From Macrocystis pyrifera (lineage: Eukaryota; Sar; Phaeophyceae; Laminariales; Laminariaceae): a stretch of 64,000 nucleotides of DNA. A program made the position numbers and the translations under genes. Location: the NCBI GenBank assembly GCA_031763025.1, contig JASSKH010000020.1, positions 4,929,756 through 4,993,755 on the forward strand, written 5' to 3'. Below are positions 1 through 11,292 of this stretch, one piece after another. Every line of letters begins with the position of its first letter. Positions within the stretch are counted from its first letter, which is position 1. Under the pieces are notes generated by a model, which worked only from the letters and a program-made list of their open reading frames with translations, was not told where the DNA came from and did no database searches.

Positions 1-890
1 GAACAGCAGGCTGCTCCGACTAGGCACGGAACAATGGCAGCCCCGCACAAGACATGTACGTCGGGGCATGACTCCGTGTGATCGGCACTTTCGTTCGTGA
101 ACCTGTTTGTAGCCTGCACCTTGACGCTTTGGGTCTCTTTGCAGTTATGTGCGATTTTTCGTTCTTTTGCCCCACGTCGGGATATGGCGCCTTGGGAGCC
201 CCGAGGGTGGTAGTCGTTCGATTGTTGTACAGGGTAAGGTGCCGACCTGGATGTACTTACTAGTAGCTCGTGGGGATCAAAACAAATTTTCTGTGCGACA
301 GTCGCGATGAACTCCGCGTGGGTATGTTTCTTATTCGGGCGCAGGCCGTGTGGGACCGCCACTTTCTTCATGGGGACTAGCGGCAGAGAAGAGCAGAAAT
401 AGTTACACACGAGGAGGGTATGGAAAAAATAACCTCATGGGTGAACGGCGTCTCCCCTACTACTCACAGGCGTTAATGACAGACCTCTGCGAGCATATCG
501 TAAGCAGCGTCGTTGGCGTATTTCCGCTGCGAGTGTGGGTTTGAATGACGTTTGGTGTGTGACCCTGCTTTTCGACCAAAACTGTCATATTTTCAAGGCG
601 CCGGGACTCTGTTCACCGGTCATGAAAAACAAAACGTAGTGATAAGAAACACATGTCTCAAGCGCTTGGCCTTCAGCTTTTCCCCCAGGTTTGGAGGGTT
701 TTGAAACCCCCACAACTAACGATTAAGTGCCGCATATCTTGCTCTGGCCGCGGTTACGTTTCCTTGAAGGTACTGTTGCTGTGCCCATATAACAGGGAAA
801 AGGTTAATTGTAAGCAATATTCAACTATTCTAAGGACAACATACGAAGATATTTTTTTTGAATTTTTCATTTTTTTCTCAACTGTTCTCT
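1..890. other. Unassigned sequence, no gene recognised
   Basis: Only short open frames occur in this stretch and none resembles a known family. There is a T-rich patch near 850-890. I see no RNA gene or delimited repeat. Confidence 0.4.
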
Positions 891-969
891 TCGTACGAGC
901 ATTTTTCAGTCAAGCGCTAAGGACCCCCAGACGGGCAGCCCGGCCGGAGACGTTGGTCCAGGGATCGGC

Positions 970-1180
970 GCGATCTGTGACCTCTGGATCGTGTGACGGG
1001 CGCTCAAACGTATTATTTCCTGGCGGGAGTGGATAAAACGATTTTCTTGGTTTCAGTAAGAGAGACCTTACTTGGTACGTACGTACTGGCAATATGTCGC
1101 CAGATTCTCGCCCTTGCAGGAGCAAACAGCCGAGACATGTACCAGGGAGACAACAGACGACAGGCAGAGAGCTCCACGTT
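970..1180 (+). repeat. Dispersed repeat family A, copy 1
   Basis: This segment matches 47,897-48,110 in the same orientation. Shared blocks include GGCGCGAT, GGGCGCTCAA, GGGAGTGGATAA, ACGATTT, TGGTTTCAG, GTACGTACGT and GACAACAGAC, in the same order with small indels. Minus-strand ORFs across it are similar in both copies (they share a Pro-Pro-Gly tract), which probably follows from the DNA similarity. Both copies are followed by GCTGCTGCTG- or GCAGCAGCAG-rich DNA. Ends are not defined. No transposon hallmark is visible, so the class is unknown. Confidence 0.5.
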
Positions 1181-1496
1181 ACAACCCTGCAGTGAAAAGG
1201 CGCCAGAAGAAAACACTGTGCGTGTGTAACACACCCATTTGCATGCTGCTGCTGCGGCGAGTTTGTCGATCGGATCCTGCGTTCCGTAACTCGCCATCTG
1301 GCTATTTTTGCCGCTGCTGTGTGTAGCAGACCCACACACAGTCTGGACGGAATTGCAACCACCATTTGATTTACAATATATATATGTATTCAAACTGTCC
1401 TTATAATTCAGACGTTTCGTGTTCAGTGGCCGACCCGCACCCCAGAAATCTAGACATCGGACAACATGCACAGCCTAAACAACGTGAGAACACCAC

Positions 1497-1600
1497 CTAT
1501 TACGGGGGGTCCATAGTTAATAGGACCTATGGTATACATAAAAAACTATATATTTACGTATTTTTACTGGTCCTATTAACTATGGACCCCCCCGTAATAG
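1497..1600. mobile_element. Small MITE family M1, copy 1
   Basis: This is a 104-bp element with near-perfect terminal inverted repeats of about 31 bp, starting CTATTACGGGG and continuing through GTCCATAGTTAATAGGACC. The AT-rich centre contains TATGGTATACATA. The right end is the reverse complement with one extra C in the C-run. Four further copies lie at 9,371, 29,553, 32,129 and 37,307. There is no coding capacity, so it would need a transposase from elsewhere. A TA sits at both ends just inside the C/G, which would fit a Tc1/mariner-type TA target, but the flanks do not settle this. Confidence 0.75.
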
Positions 1601-4340
1601 CAGGACAGGCAGCAGCAGGTCACACAACGCGCACGTCTTAGGTCCGTGGTGTACTGCGATGGCTACTGCAGTTGATTTATCGGTGGCTGCAGTCCGTCAT
1701 CCATCATCACCACCCCTCTCTCTTCTACTGTGTGTTGTTAATGTGTTCGCGGTGTGCTGTGCACGCCGCGAAAAAAATCACCAGGCAAAATGGATATTCG
1801 TAAATATAGTAAAATGGTCACAATGCCCGATTTAGGACTTCGTTTTGCTTCGATCCTCGCGTAGATAGTATAAAAAATAAAATTGCTTCATTTTTGGTTC
1901 ATTTTTTTGTATCATGTACCTAACCCAGACACCAGACTATAAACAGCACATGCACAGTGCAGACACGTGCTACAGTCAGCTCACCGTAACCTTCCTGCCG
2001 CCCACCAGCAGAGAGGGAAGCAACTGTGTTGGTGGGATTTAGTATTAAGTACGTCGTTGCTTTTTTAACGGACCTTGCGATCTATCATGGTGTAGGTCTC
2101 TCCTGTTGTGCGACACATTCATGCTGCCACAGGTTCAACGTTGCTGATGCTGCTGCTGCAGTGCCACTTTCGCGAAGAGCCGAGCGTGGTCGAGAGCTCC
2201 AAGCCCTTTTTCGGTGCCTCCTTTTCCAAATATGTAAATGCTATCCTGTGACTACATACACTATGCCTCCGTAGCGGTACGTTCAGGTGTTCAAAGCGCT
2301 ACCAATGTACAAAAACAGCAAAAAGGTCCACACAATTGTAGCGCAAGGATTTGTGACGGTTCCGTACCTCAACAACAAATATATAGCCTAGCAGCCCTGT
2401 TCAGCATAGGCGGCACATGACCGTGTATAGCGTGCGTCAGAAACACCAACGCCACCTATGCTGCTCTGACCTCGCCTGCGCACTACCCTCGAATCATGAG
2501 TCGAGGTACGACTTCACTGCCAGGCTTCCGTCCCCGCACCAACTCTGATGATCTCGTGCCACCCACAGCTGAGGCTCGTGCCTCCTTTGTGTCATGCTGA
2601 CCGAGTTGTATGCAAACACTCTTTTCCCTACTTTCTTCCCGTGCAAAAAGATCCCTTGTTCCCCCCCGCCTTGTGTATCTGACTGGGAGAGTCCACATAT
2701 CTGGTATGTTATTAGGTTGGCGTATCACCTTCCTACCCCCCGTGGTGCTTAGCCAGTTAGTTGCGTCAAAATGTCGGAATAATTCCCCAACGCACATCGA
2801 TATAACCACCCTCCTCCACCTAACGACATTGTACGCTCCGTAGGTGATCAGTTAAAAAGCAGACCTCGAACATAATACCCCCTTGCATCAGGGTGTGTTA
2901 GACACTACCTTCCCGCAGGATAAAACGAGGGTGATATCCAATCGAAACCTTAAATATTCAGACGATTGCGTTGGTGCTACGCCCAAATACGGTTTATTGC
3001 TGCTGTAAACAGGGATAGCGCCGCTGTGGTACGTAGTGGCTCGCATCCCAGTCAGTTAAAACCACAAGATCAGAGTCAGGGATCCAGTATTGTAATAAAA
3101 ATATAGCCGTTGGTAAACATTTCTGAAAAGGGCAAACCCACGCACCTTGCGTGGCCTGTCTAACCGGACGGGAACTAAGTGAAGGTAAGATGTTGGTGGC
3201 TCTGTGCCCTGAACTCCTCTCAACGCATACTATACTTGGTGTTTGGCGCTGTTCGCTCCAACGCGAGATAACGTTTATGTTACGGGACGGAACTGCCTCA
3301 TCATGATCCCCGATCTCGATTGAGTCGGGGGAGACCTTTACCACGCCCGCGCAGTGCCCCTACGTCGCGCGAGAATCATTGAAAAACGCGTCAGTTGTGA
3401 GTTGGAACAGTTTAGTGGTCGATACTGAGTCTGACGAGTTGAATGATCGATAGTCATTTTTTCAAGCTACCGGTACGTGACGTATCAGTATCTCGTGGCC
3501 AAGGATTATGTTGCCGGCCTACCTTTGCCCCGTCAGGCCTACCTTTGGCCCGTCAAACCGTATTCCAGTTTGTATTATAAATATTTTTTTTTCACAGCTG
3601 TCTTGTCAAACTTTCCCGTAAAAAGTACATGGCAACATTTTTGGGGATTGGGATGTCATTGACAGCTGTCCGTCAAGGAGCAAATGTGCCGTCAACCTAC
3701 GTTTGTGCTCGCTCGTGACGGAAGAGTGTTATGATTTCGATGCCAGCATCTAGGTTGGAACTCTTCTCCTTTGACCGAAACGGGGGGGGCGAAGACTCTG
3801 CGGCTTTGGACAGCTCATGCCTGCAAGAGTTAAAAAAAATATGGGCTGGGGTAGGTGGTCGCGTGCCTCACAGCTGCGCGTGGGTCGAGGGTTGTACATT
3901 CCAGAAACCAGGTGCCGGACTTATTATTTCGGATGTGAAAACACAAGCGTTCCGCAAAAATGTTGACATTCGTACGTTTCCCTATCGTTGCGAGCCTTTT
4001 CACCGGGTGGGCACGACGAGAGACCGGGCCTAGTGAGGCAGACAAGACCGAATCGGACGAGCTTTCGCCGCAGGAGCGGCGGTACGTTGGCGGAAGTAGA
4101 ACCGGTGTCAACGATTTTGGCTTTTGTACAAGCAGCAGGCACTTTCACCATCATCACATATAGCGTGGAGTCTCCGTTATCTTGTGAATGCGTTGTTCTT
4201 TTTCTCATGTGACCGCCAAGGAAAAATTCCACTATGAACGAAAACCTGGGCGGGTTAAAACGAGGTGCGACGACCAGGTCATGTTTCTTTTACACCCTTG
4301 CGCAACTTTCCTCACTGAAAAGGTAGGCCTGCAATAGGTT
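1601..4340. other. Unassigned sequence
   Basis: No gene is recognised. The stretch holds AT-rich DNA (1,860-1,910), some short GCTGCTGCTG (about 2,148-2,160), and a small local duplication of CCTACCTTTGCCCCGTCA-like sequence near 3,518-3,556. Open frames are short and unlike any family I know. Confidence 0.35.
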
Positions 4341-4530
4341 TCATTGCAGACCCTCGAAGGTGTGATTATGCCTGCCTTGGTCGTGTCCCACCGTGCTCCC
4401 TTACCCTGACTGCTGTGCCAGGGCGACCTCAGATGTGCGTGATGTACCGCTTGCTGCCGCGGCTCTGCTGCTACTGCGTACCACCGCTGCTGTGCTCTTC
4501 TGCTGCTGCTGCTCGCGCAGCTCCCCTCAT
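4340..4530 (+). repeat. CTG-rich dispersed repeat B, copy 1
   Basis: The order of blocks CACCGTGCTCCC, GCTGTGCCAGGG, TGATGT and GCTGCTGCT matches 5,195-5,340, where CACCGAGCTCCC, GTTGTGCCAGGG, TGATGTGCT and GCTGCTGCT recur at similar spacing. The CTG run is a microsatellite-like tail. A related GACCTCGAGGGTGTGGTCAT-type block occurs around 4,345-4,370 and 4,567-4,588. The apparent hydrophobic ORF on one strand comes from the CTG codons (poly-Leu) and is not a membrane gene. Confidence 0.45.
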
Positions 4531-4604
4531 GGTGTAGGTCAGCTTGTGTAATATGTTTCGTTGCTGAACCTCGAGGGTGTGGTCATCAGTACATGTTTTA
4601 AATT

Positions 4605-4860
4605 TTCTTAATACTGACTTCAACTTTCCAGCTTCTGGACAGGTGTCCTGCCTTGTCCCCCCCGGCACGTGCGTTCACGTTTACCGCGCAGAGGGCTCAG
4701 CATGCTCGACGCTCGTCTACTATTCATCGATTTTTGCTAACTTATGCTCTCGCGCTTTCCGCTCGTTAAGTATTTACGCCAGAGAAAAGTCCCTACGAGC
4801 ACTAGCACGCACTCGGTGAGACTATAAACCACAACCAACTTGATTTGAATAGGGACGAGC
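4605..4860 (-). mobile_element. tRNA-derived SINE family S1, copy 1 (diverged)
   Basis: Read on the minus strand, the body matches copies at 11,293-11,642, 11,933-12,232 and 63,861-64,000: CACCGAGTGC, CGTAGGGACTT, GCGGAAAGCGCGAGAGC, then CCCTCTGCGCG, a G-run, GACACCTGT and CCAGAAG. The left edge is T-rich (A-rich on the minus strand), as expected for a retroposed tail. The tRNA-like head is badly eroded past CGGTGAGAC. Confidence 0.55.
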
Positions 4861-5164
4861 TTCACCTACGACCATGTCTACACCGACATCGAAGACACCA
4901 TAATACTTTTCTTCTTCGTATTCCGCCGAGATAACCTGCCTCAATTGCCGTGCCGGGGGCGGCCTAGCGCGTGAGCTATTTGTTCATTGCTCCTGCTGCT
5001 ACGGGTGCTGCTCCGGTGCTCCTCTGTTACTGTCCCACTGATGCCCTGCCGCTGCTACCTGTACCTGCTGTGTCGTTCTGCTGTAGGTTGTGCTGGTGGT
5101 GGTGCTGCTACTGGTGATACTCACGCCGTCCCCATCACGTAGCAGGTCGGCCTGAAATGTACTA

Positions 5165-5345
5165 TTAACATCATGTTTTTCATTCTCATGAGCCACCGAG
5201 CTCCCATGCTCCGGCTGTTGTGCCAGGGGCAGCCTCGGGTGTACATGATGTGCTACTGTTGTTACCGCCACCCCTGTTCTGCTGCTGGTCTGGTGCTGCT
5301 GCTATATATGTTGCTGCTGCTGCTCTTATGTCTGCGATATGTTCG
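5165..5345 (+). repeat. CTG-rich dispersed repeat B, copy 2
   Basis: This matches 4,340-4,530 in block order and ends in GCTGCTGCTATATATGTTGCTGCTGCTGC. Upstream, 4,990-5,130 is also CTG/CTGCTG-rich and may be a third, looser relative. It is probably a short repeat with an expanding trinucleotide tail; no protein is proposed. Confidence 0.4.
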
Positions 5346-5623
5346 AGGTGCGGAACCCAGTGAGCAAAGGTGTTATGAAAGTCAACCTCTCTTGGTTGTG
5401 TGTCTCCGTTTTTTAACTAACGAAATCAGTACGAGTCCCGTCTCGCGATTGACATGATGTCGACCTCTCGGGAGAGGTCTTGTGCCAGCGTACTTTCCGT
5501 ATGATACATGCCTGTACGCTGTGATGCTGCTGCTGTTGCTTACTACAAACGTAATCGCCGGCGCTTTCTACTGTCGACAAACTTGATCGACTGCTACTCA
5601 ACCAACTATTTTTATTATCTGCA

Positions 5624-5680
5624 TACGAAGTACCAGGTATATAGTACGGATGCCGAGCGTCTCGTACGTGGTACTTCGTA
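5624..5680. repeat. Short perfect inverted repeat (hairpin)
   Basis: TACGAAGTACCA at 5,624-5,635 is exactly complementary to TGGTACTTCGTA at 5,669-5,680, with a 33-base spacer. This could fold as a 12-bp stem. It could be a fold-back fragment or a decayed small MITE. No flanking target duplication is evident. Confidence 0.5.
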
Positions 5681-5689
5681 GAGTGTTGC

Positions 5690-6940
5690 TGGCTGCAATG
5701 CGAACGAGAATGCGGCAGATGGCAATCTATATTATTTTGTCTGGTGTTTGCAGTGTCGTTTTCTCTTCACTCTTTATTTTTGTACGCACCTATTAGCAGG
5801 ACTGTCACGCTAACAGCTTCAAATTGCATACCGATACGACCCCAGCTACTAAAAACATGTCCGAAGCCACAGGCGGGCATCAGTTCCCCGCGGCGAAGCC
5901 CTCGATGTAAATACTACTGGAATTATACAAGCTAAGACCTCCCTGGTGTCTGATACGGTGTACTTTAACCACGGCCAAGTATTCGACGAAATTGCTTGCA
6001 CCATTGCCGTACCAGTCGAGTAGCATCTGACAATCTCTCGCCTGGTAAAATCACTACTTCGTAGTGTAGGCATTTTTCAGATTAATAAGGATACATACAA
6101 AGATTGCACACCGTATGTTACGGAACAGAATGGATGAGATTGTGCTCTACGCGGCACTATCGTCCCTTAAAGAAAACTGCAATTATATTACAGTGATAAG
6201 CACAAGCAGGTATCATGGAGATAATGCTCACGTGCACGATGAGGGCGAGGTTGGCGCAGATAGCCAGATTCGTCACGGCGACCAGGTTCGACCCCCGCCT
6301 GCTCCAAAAACTTTAAGGCCTTGACCAGGCTAAGAAACTCCTCGCCAATCCAGCAGTTCAGCACCATCTGGGCCAACGCAATCCCAGACAGCAGATGCAC
6401 AAGTCCGCTGGTAGTATTCAAATTCGGAAAAATAACGGGATGGTAAATGAAGTGCAAAGGAATAGACACAAAACAGCTTCATTAGGGTCTACACGGACTG
6501 TAATTAAAAGCTTTAATGAAAACCCGCTGTCTTTGGACGTGTTGTAAAAACTGCAGATCAAAATAGGACAGGGTTCATTACCTAATTTGCAAATGTATGT
6601 ATCAAACATTCCACCAGACTCACAGCTGATGTACCTCGTAATTCATAAATAAAAAACCCGGACAGATGACGATCCACTTTTAGTAGCATCTCAAAAGAGA
6701 TGAAATACTATTTTGGGGCATGATTTCAACGATACCTTTTCAACGCAGATGAAACATGTCTTAAATCATGCGAAATGAACGGCTCCTACACGGCAGTACC
6801 AGTCAGGCTATACAAATACAGTATAAGACACAACCCTCTACCTGCCACTGAAAAACCTATATAAATCATGACGTAATATGAATAGTAACCAATTATCTGA
6901 GTGAAACCTCAACCTTGCGCGTACTTCGAAGAGTGTGGAA
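5690..6940. other. Unassigned sequence
   Basis: No gene is recognised. ORFs are under 95 codons and overlap each other on opposite strands without family resemblance. Confidence 0.35.
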
Positions 6941-6944
6941 GCGG

Positions 6945-7153
6945 CCGGAAAACAAAAAGATGGTGATAACCGCGATGACAGCGACCATAGCATATCAGAC
7001 CCCTCTGGAAGTTGTCCATAACATGCATATATATGTGGGGTTATGGTGTGTGGAGCAGCTCGGCCGGTTATCGCTCCTCGCCCGAGGTTGAGACGGGTTT
7101 GTGTCCTTCTACACTGAGGATCTCTCCAGGCTTTTTGGGGGTGCACTGCGAAC
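6945..7153 (-). repeat. Repeat family C, inverted unit
   Basis: Read on the minus strand this unit aligns with the plus-strand unit at 8,015-8,190. Both contain ACCCGTCTCAAC, CGGGCGAG, ACCGGCCGA, CTGCTGCAC/CTGCTCCAC, ACATGCA/CATGTTATG, and the block AAAAAGCCTGGAGAGATCC corresponds to AAAAATGCCTGGAGCGATCC at 7,816-7,835. It faces the direct array that starts near 7,330. Confidence 0.5.
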
Positions 7154-7329
7154 TAAAAGCGTCTCCGAAATTTGTCCCGCGGAAAAACTGCACATACTAC
7201 GAACACCACTACACACTTCAAAAAAACAAGCAGAAAAGTCTGCACCCTACGGTCGTCGATATCGCCCGTGGTAGGGTGCTTCTCGTTGTCTGTTTTCGCT
7301 GGCATTGCTACAGCAGTAGTAGGTCGTGA

Positions 7330-8190
7330 CGTGCCCCCCCAAAAATGCCTGGAAATCGTGGGTATATGCATCGAGAACACGACGAAGCGGTCTGTTTATC
7401 GAGCGAGAAGAGACGAGCGGCGGAAATGCTGCACGCACTACACCTGAACATGCCGTAGGCAACCCCAATATTTATCTGGCATGCTACTACGATTGTCGTG
7501 ATTGTTCGAGTGGCGTGCCTTAGGTAGTCCATTTTCGGAGGCACTTGTTTACTTTTTTTGGGTGTGATGTGGCCGGCAAAAAAATATTGGAGATATATAT
7601 CTTGCGTACCGGTATTTGTCGAAAACACGGACCCGCCTGTATGTCAGTCGAGAAGTGATCACCGACGGGACTGCTACATACAGCAGATTAACGCATGCCC
7701 TCGCCCTCCCCAAGAGAGGCCTGGTATCTTACGGTCGTGGTGTTCGCTCGTAGTTGCCGGCTTCATGGAGTCGATTTATCGGACGCACTTTTACCCTTTG
7801 ATGTAATACGAACAAAAAATGCCTGGAGCGATCCTGGGCACCGAGAACACGAAACCGCGTGTATCTCGCAGATGTGGGCGGGAAGCGTTGATTATTTAGA
7901 GTGCTGCATACACCACATCAGCATAAGCCATGGACAACCGCAAAAGAGGTCGGGCACTTCACGGTCGCCGTAGTTTCTCGTAGTGGCGTGCTTCACGTGC
8001 ATTTTCGGAAACATCATTTATCCTCATCGAGAACAAGAACCCGTCTCAACAGCGGGCGAGAAGCTTCGTATGACCGGCCGAACTGCTGCACCCACCCCAG
8101 CAGCACGTACATGCCAAGATAACATGCAGGAAGGTCTACCTAGTATCCTGCGGTGGATGTTATCCCTTGTGGTACGGTGCGGCTCTATAA
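7330..8190 (+). repeat. Repeat family C, array of four diverged direct units
   Basis: Four units can be followed by the anchor (A/G)(T/C)CGA(G/A)AACA at 7,370, 7,618, 7,840 and 8,026, a spacing of 248, 222 and 186 bases. Each anchor is followed by ACCCG/CCGCGTGT-like sequence, a GCGAGAAG block, GGAACTGCTGCAC-like sequence, CAGCA and a TATCTTACGGTCGTGGT or equivalent block. Together with the inverted unit at 6,945-7,153 this is a five-member local family. Several overlapping short ORFs arise from the repetition and are not proposed as genes. Class unknown. Confidence 0.5.
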
Positions 8191-8250
8191 TGCCGGGGGC
8201 ACTTAAGCTTGTTGTGCCGCCAATTCCGGAGGCGCTACGAGTAAGCTATT

Positions 8251-8321
8251 GTGCTCCCCGGGGCGGGAGCATTGCTGCTCCCGAGGGCACATGTAACATC
8301 TCCAAAAAAAAAAAAAAAAAA
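8251..8321 (+). repeat. GC-rich hairpin followed by an A(18) run
   Basis: GTGCTCC (8,251) and GGGAGCA pair with TGCTCCC and GGGCAC (to 8,290), giving a bulged hairpin with a TTGC loop. Thirteen bases later there is an uninterrupted run of 18 A (8,304-8,321). A structured end plus poly(A) can be a retroposon 3' end. No upstream retroposon head was recognised. Confidence 0.4.
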
Positions 8322-8469
8322 TCGCCGCCTTTGACGGAAATCTCCGGAACTCCTGAATCACGAGTCTTTTCTTCAAACGGCATTGGCTGCTATAGGCTGG
8401 CAATAAGGCGAACGGTCGGTATATAGCGCATACTCGTAGGCAGGAACATAACTGTTTCCGGCAGGGATG

Positions 8470-8620
8470 TGGTGTGGCCGATTCCCAGCGGCGGCAGCTG
8501 CTGCTGAGCAGCAGTAGAAGCAGCAGTTGCACCAACTAAACACCGACATGAGCCCAGAAGCCACCAATAATAACAGCAGCAAGGGCAGCACTAGCACCAC
8601 CAATGCACCCAGCACGTACG
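8470..8620. repeat. CAG/GCA trinucleotide-rich segment
   Basis: Interrupted CAGCAG/GCAGCA repeats. They produce a leucine- or alanine-rich minus-strand ORF that looks like a membrane segment but is explained by the trinucleotide composition. Confidence 0.5.
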
Positions 8621-8621
8621 G

Positions 8622-9370
8622 CTTCTGCAGTTACTTGCAGCATGGATAGAACAAGTACGCCCAAAAAAAAGTCACCCCCCGCTGCGATACCTGCCCACTA
8701 CCAGGTACGAATATACTGCGAGTTCTTCTGAATTGGCAGCACTATACAATCTTACCCGATCCAGTGGAAGAAGAGAAGCCTCATCCTCCCGATGGGCCCC
8801 CGGCTGTACCACGAAGAGATGATGCTGACCGTCACAAGGGCGCAAAACAGCCTGAACACGCTGAGCAGACTCTCCCAGCGCTGCAACCCCGCTGGGGCTA
8901 GACCAGTACGGCAACCCTTCTCATATACAGTCGACATATTGCAGGATACACGTACCAGATACCAGGGGTACGCAGGGGCACGGTAGTGTACTGGTACAGC
9001 AGCAGTATACGCAACGCTGCTGCTGTGCAGAGCAAGGGATGTTGAACAACCGAGCAGAGTTAACGAACGCAGAGGTACGCACAGGGTGTCCTGACTGTGC
9101 CACCAGGAGGCCAGTCTGCGCTAAACCGACACGCGGGTGCTTGGCCGGGTCATTGCAAGTTCCACGGGCAGGTAGGTGCTGTGCTTTTCTCCATGTGTGC
9201 GGTATGTGTACTCGTTCGTAGAATGTGGGGGTACTCCTGGCTCTTTGTTCTCGTACGACACAGCCAATCAATTCACAATCCGGATCTTACGATTCATGCA
9301 CGACCGAAAAAAAATATTCAACATGAACAATACTACAATCAGTGTTCGTGTTGATTCTTCAAGATTCGAG
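8622..9370. other. Unassigned sequence
   Basis: Overlapping short ORFs on both strands without recognisable domains. A minus-strand ORF at 8,921-9,271 (116 codons) and plus-strand ORFs at 9,097-9,388 are equally plausible by eye, so none is called. Confidence 0.3.
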
Positions 9371-9480
9371 CTATTACGGGGACCGTAGTTAATAGGACCT
9401 ACGGTACCCACAAACACTTTCATATGTTTATACATTTACCAACAATATTTGGTCCTATTTACTATGGCCCCCCGCAATGA
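9371..9480. mobile_element. Small MITE family M1, copy 2
   Basis: It starts CTATTACGGGGACCGTAGTTAA and ends with the complementary GGTCCTATTTACTATGGCC(C)n. It is about 110 bp and the centre is AT-rich. The right terminus (CCGCAATGA) has decayed compared with CCGTAATAG in copies 1 and 5. Confidence 0.7.
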
Positions 9481-9673
9481 TAACCTGTGGTGACGAAATT
9501 ATTACACAGGGATACCACTACTACTACTGCTGTGCTGCTGTACGGCACACTATTAATACAATTAATTGCAACAGTTAGCGTGGGCAGTTCAACGCCGTGT
9601 TATCGTACCAGATTCGACAGGCACAGCAGTGTGACTGATGTGTACCCAAACTACCCGTCGGTATGTTGTACTC

Positions 9674-10536
9674 AGGCCAGATCTTATGCAATATTTTTTG
9701 AGTGATTGAAAAAGGCAGGAAGTCGGATTTTCCTGCGGGAAAAAGCCACACCAGATCGGTGCGCCATGTGCCGTCTTATGGTGTTTTTGGTTTTATTTCA
9801 TGGGAGAACAAAAAAAAAAGAACAGAACCGAGATCTTGAAGTTTCCTTGAACTCTACGTACGTGGACCACGACACGAACGAGTCGTTCACGCCGGGTTGG
9901 GCGATCAACCTTCACCACCAGCTCCTCCAAGGAAGGAACGGAACGTGGAACCTCCTGGGGAGCTGCGTAAGGGGTCGCTGGACCAGCAAGGAGCTCTCGC
10001 TCTCGCGGAGCATGAGCTGCTTGCGGCCGTCGTAGTCAGAAAAGAAGAACGTTAGATTGTTTTTGATACTGCTGTAGTCTCGTCCTATTCGTATCCAAAG
10101 TTGTTTTGCCTAGAGCAGCTGCAGTTGGGCGGCCGCAAGGGACGCGATGGTGGCCAAGGTATTGATGCCCTCTCTCTCTCCGTAGTGGCCGATGCACAAG
10201 TGCTGGAGCCCAGCTGTGTACAAGAGTAACCAAGCATGTAGCGTCGTGACCCATCATGAGCCCTGTCTGTAACCTATACAAAATTGTACAATGCCTCCGA
10301 GGTCTTGTGCAAAAGCAAATTTTATCACTTTCAGAGTTGATCAGAAAAGGCTGTCAAAAAAAATCACTTCCTGGAATTTCATGAGTGATAAAATCTCGGA
10401 GGAACATTTTTTCCACCAAACAGGCCCCATAAGACGTGATTTTGATAAAATCTGATCAGAAACGGGACTAGATACCCCGAAGCCTCCGTAAACAGCCATA
10501 TAATCACCTCAAAAAAAATTGCATAAGATCTGGCCT
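9674..10536. mobile_element. Candidate DNA transposon remnant bounded by inverted repeats
   Basis: AGGCCAGATCTTATGCAAT followed by a T-run and GAG(G)TGATT at 9,674-9,709 recurs inverted at 10,501-10,536. A further CGTCTTATGG block (9,772 plus; 10,429-10,438 minus) extends the similarity inward, so the two arms match in patches over more than 100 bp. The interior at 9,840-10,035 is notably GC-rich and protein-like on both strands, but no transposase signature is visible. No target duplication was found at the presumed ends, so the exact termini are uncertain. Confidence 0.4.
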
Positions 10537-10737
10537 CATATTTTATTATATTTTTCAGCAAGAAAATATTTTTGGTACGTACCTGGTACGTCAAATGTCG
10601 TCATAGTTTTGGTCTTCTATGTGGCGTATAATCTTACGAGGGACCAATAGAAATACTAACATGATAAATATATATATATTAAATTCGGAGAGACGAAATT
10701 TCTGTGCACTACTATAAAATACAAGTAAGTGTTGCAA

Positions 10738-10930
10738 TTGAAAAAGGTGTTACCCACCGGGTACCCGCCGTCTTGGACGGGTACCCAGAAAATTCGGGGA
10801 AAAATACCGGGGTACTCGCGAGTGGTTATTGCCGTCATTCTAGGCGGGTACTCGGGTACCCGTTTAAACGCCGACTACCCGTGGAACGGAAGACGGGTAC
10901 CTAAGAAGTGCCCAGGGCCCATATAAATAC
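10738..10930. repeat. GGGTAC-motif element D, copy 1
   Basis: Dense GGGTACCC, CGGGTAC and GGTACTCG words on both strands, which translate as V-P/Y-P-G-T-R-like runs. Clustered short GC-rich motifs of this kind are known as subterminal repeats of hAT-type elements. Here no clean terminal repeat is visible. Confidence 0.4.
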
Positions 10931-11290
10931 TCGACGAGTACGAGGTGTTACCCGTACGCATGGCCGGTGTTGGCAAGGCAGGAAATTTTCCCGAGGACCC
11001 GCGTATTTGGCAGGGGGTGTGATATATGTGGGGCGTGATGTGAGACTTCACTTTTAGTTTTTCAAAAGGGATTCTTTCAGAGTAGAATCTACGCAGGGGA
11101 CGTGAGTTAGGGGATCAGAATTAACACGTTGCAGTCTCCGGCGGGATTCCAAATTATTAGATCAAGGGATCTATTCCCAGCTACCCGGGTGCCCGGGTAC
11201 CAATGTTGAATCAGATGTTAGTATATCTAGTATAGGTGTGTCCTCAGTCAGCGATTTTTTCGTGTAACGATTTTTTTGTTTTGTTTTGTG
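10931..11290. other. Unassigned, with a T-rich stretch at the SINE tail
   Basis: No gene is seen. A CCCGGGTGCCCGGGTACC block at 11,184-11,201 belongs to the GGGTAC motif family. The T-rich stretch at 11,260-11,290 is probably the complement of the A-rich tail of the minus-strand SINE that follows. Confidence 0.4.
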
Positions 11291-11292
11291 TT

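Noticed and set aside
8373-8615. Leucine-rich membrane protein on the minus strand
   Set aside because: The hydrophobic run is encoded by CAG/CTG trinucleotide repeats.
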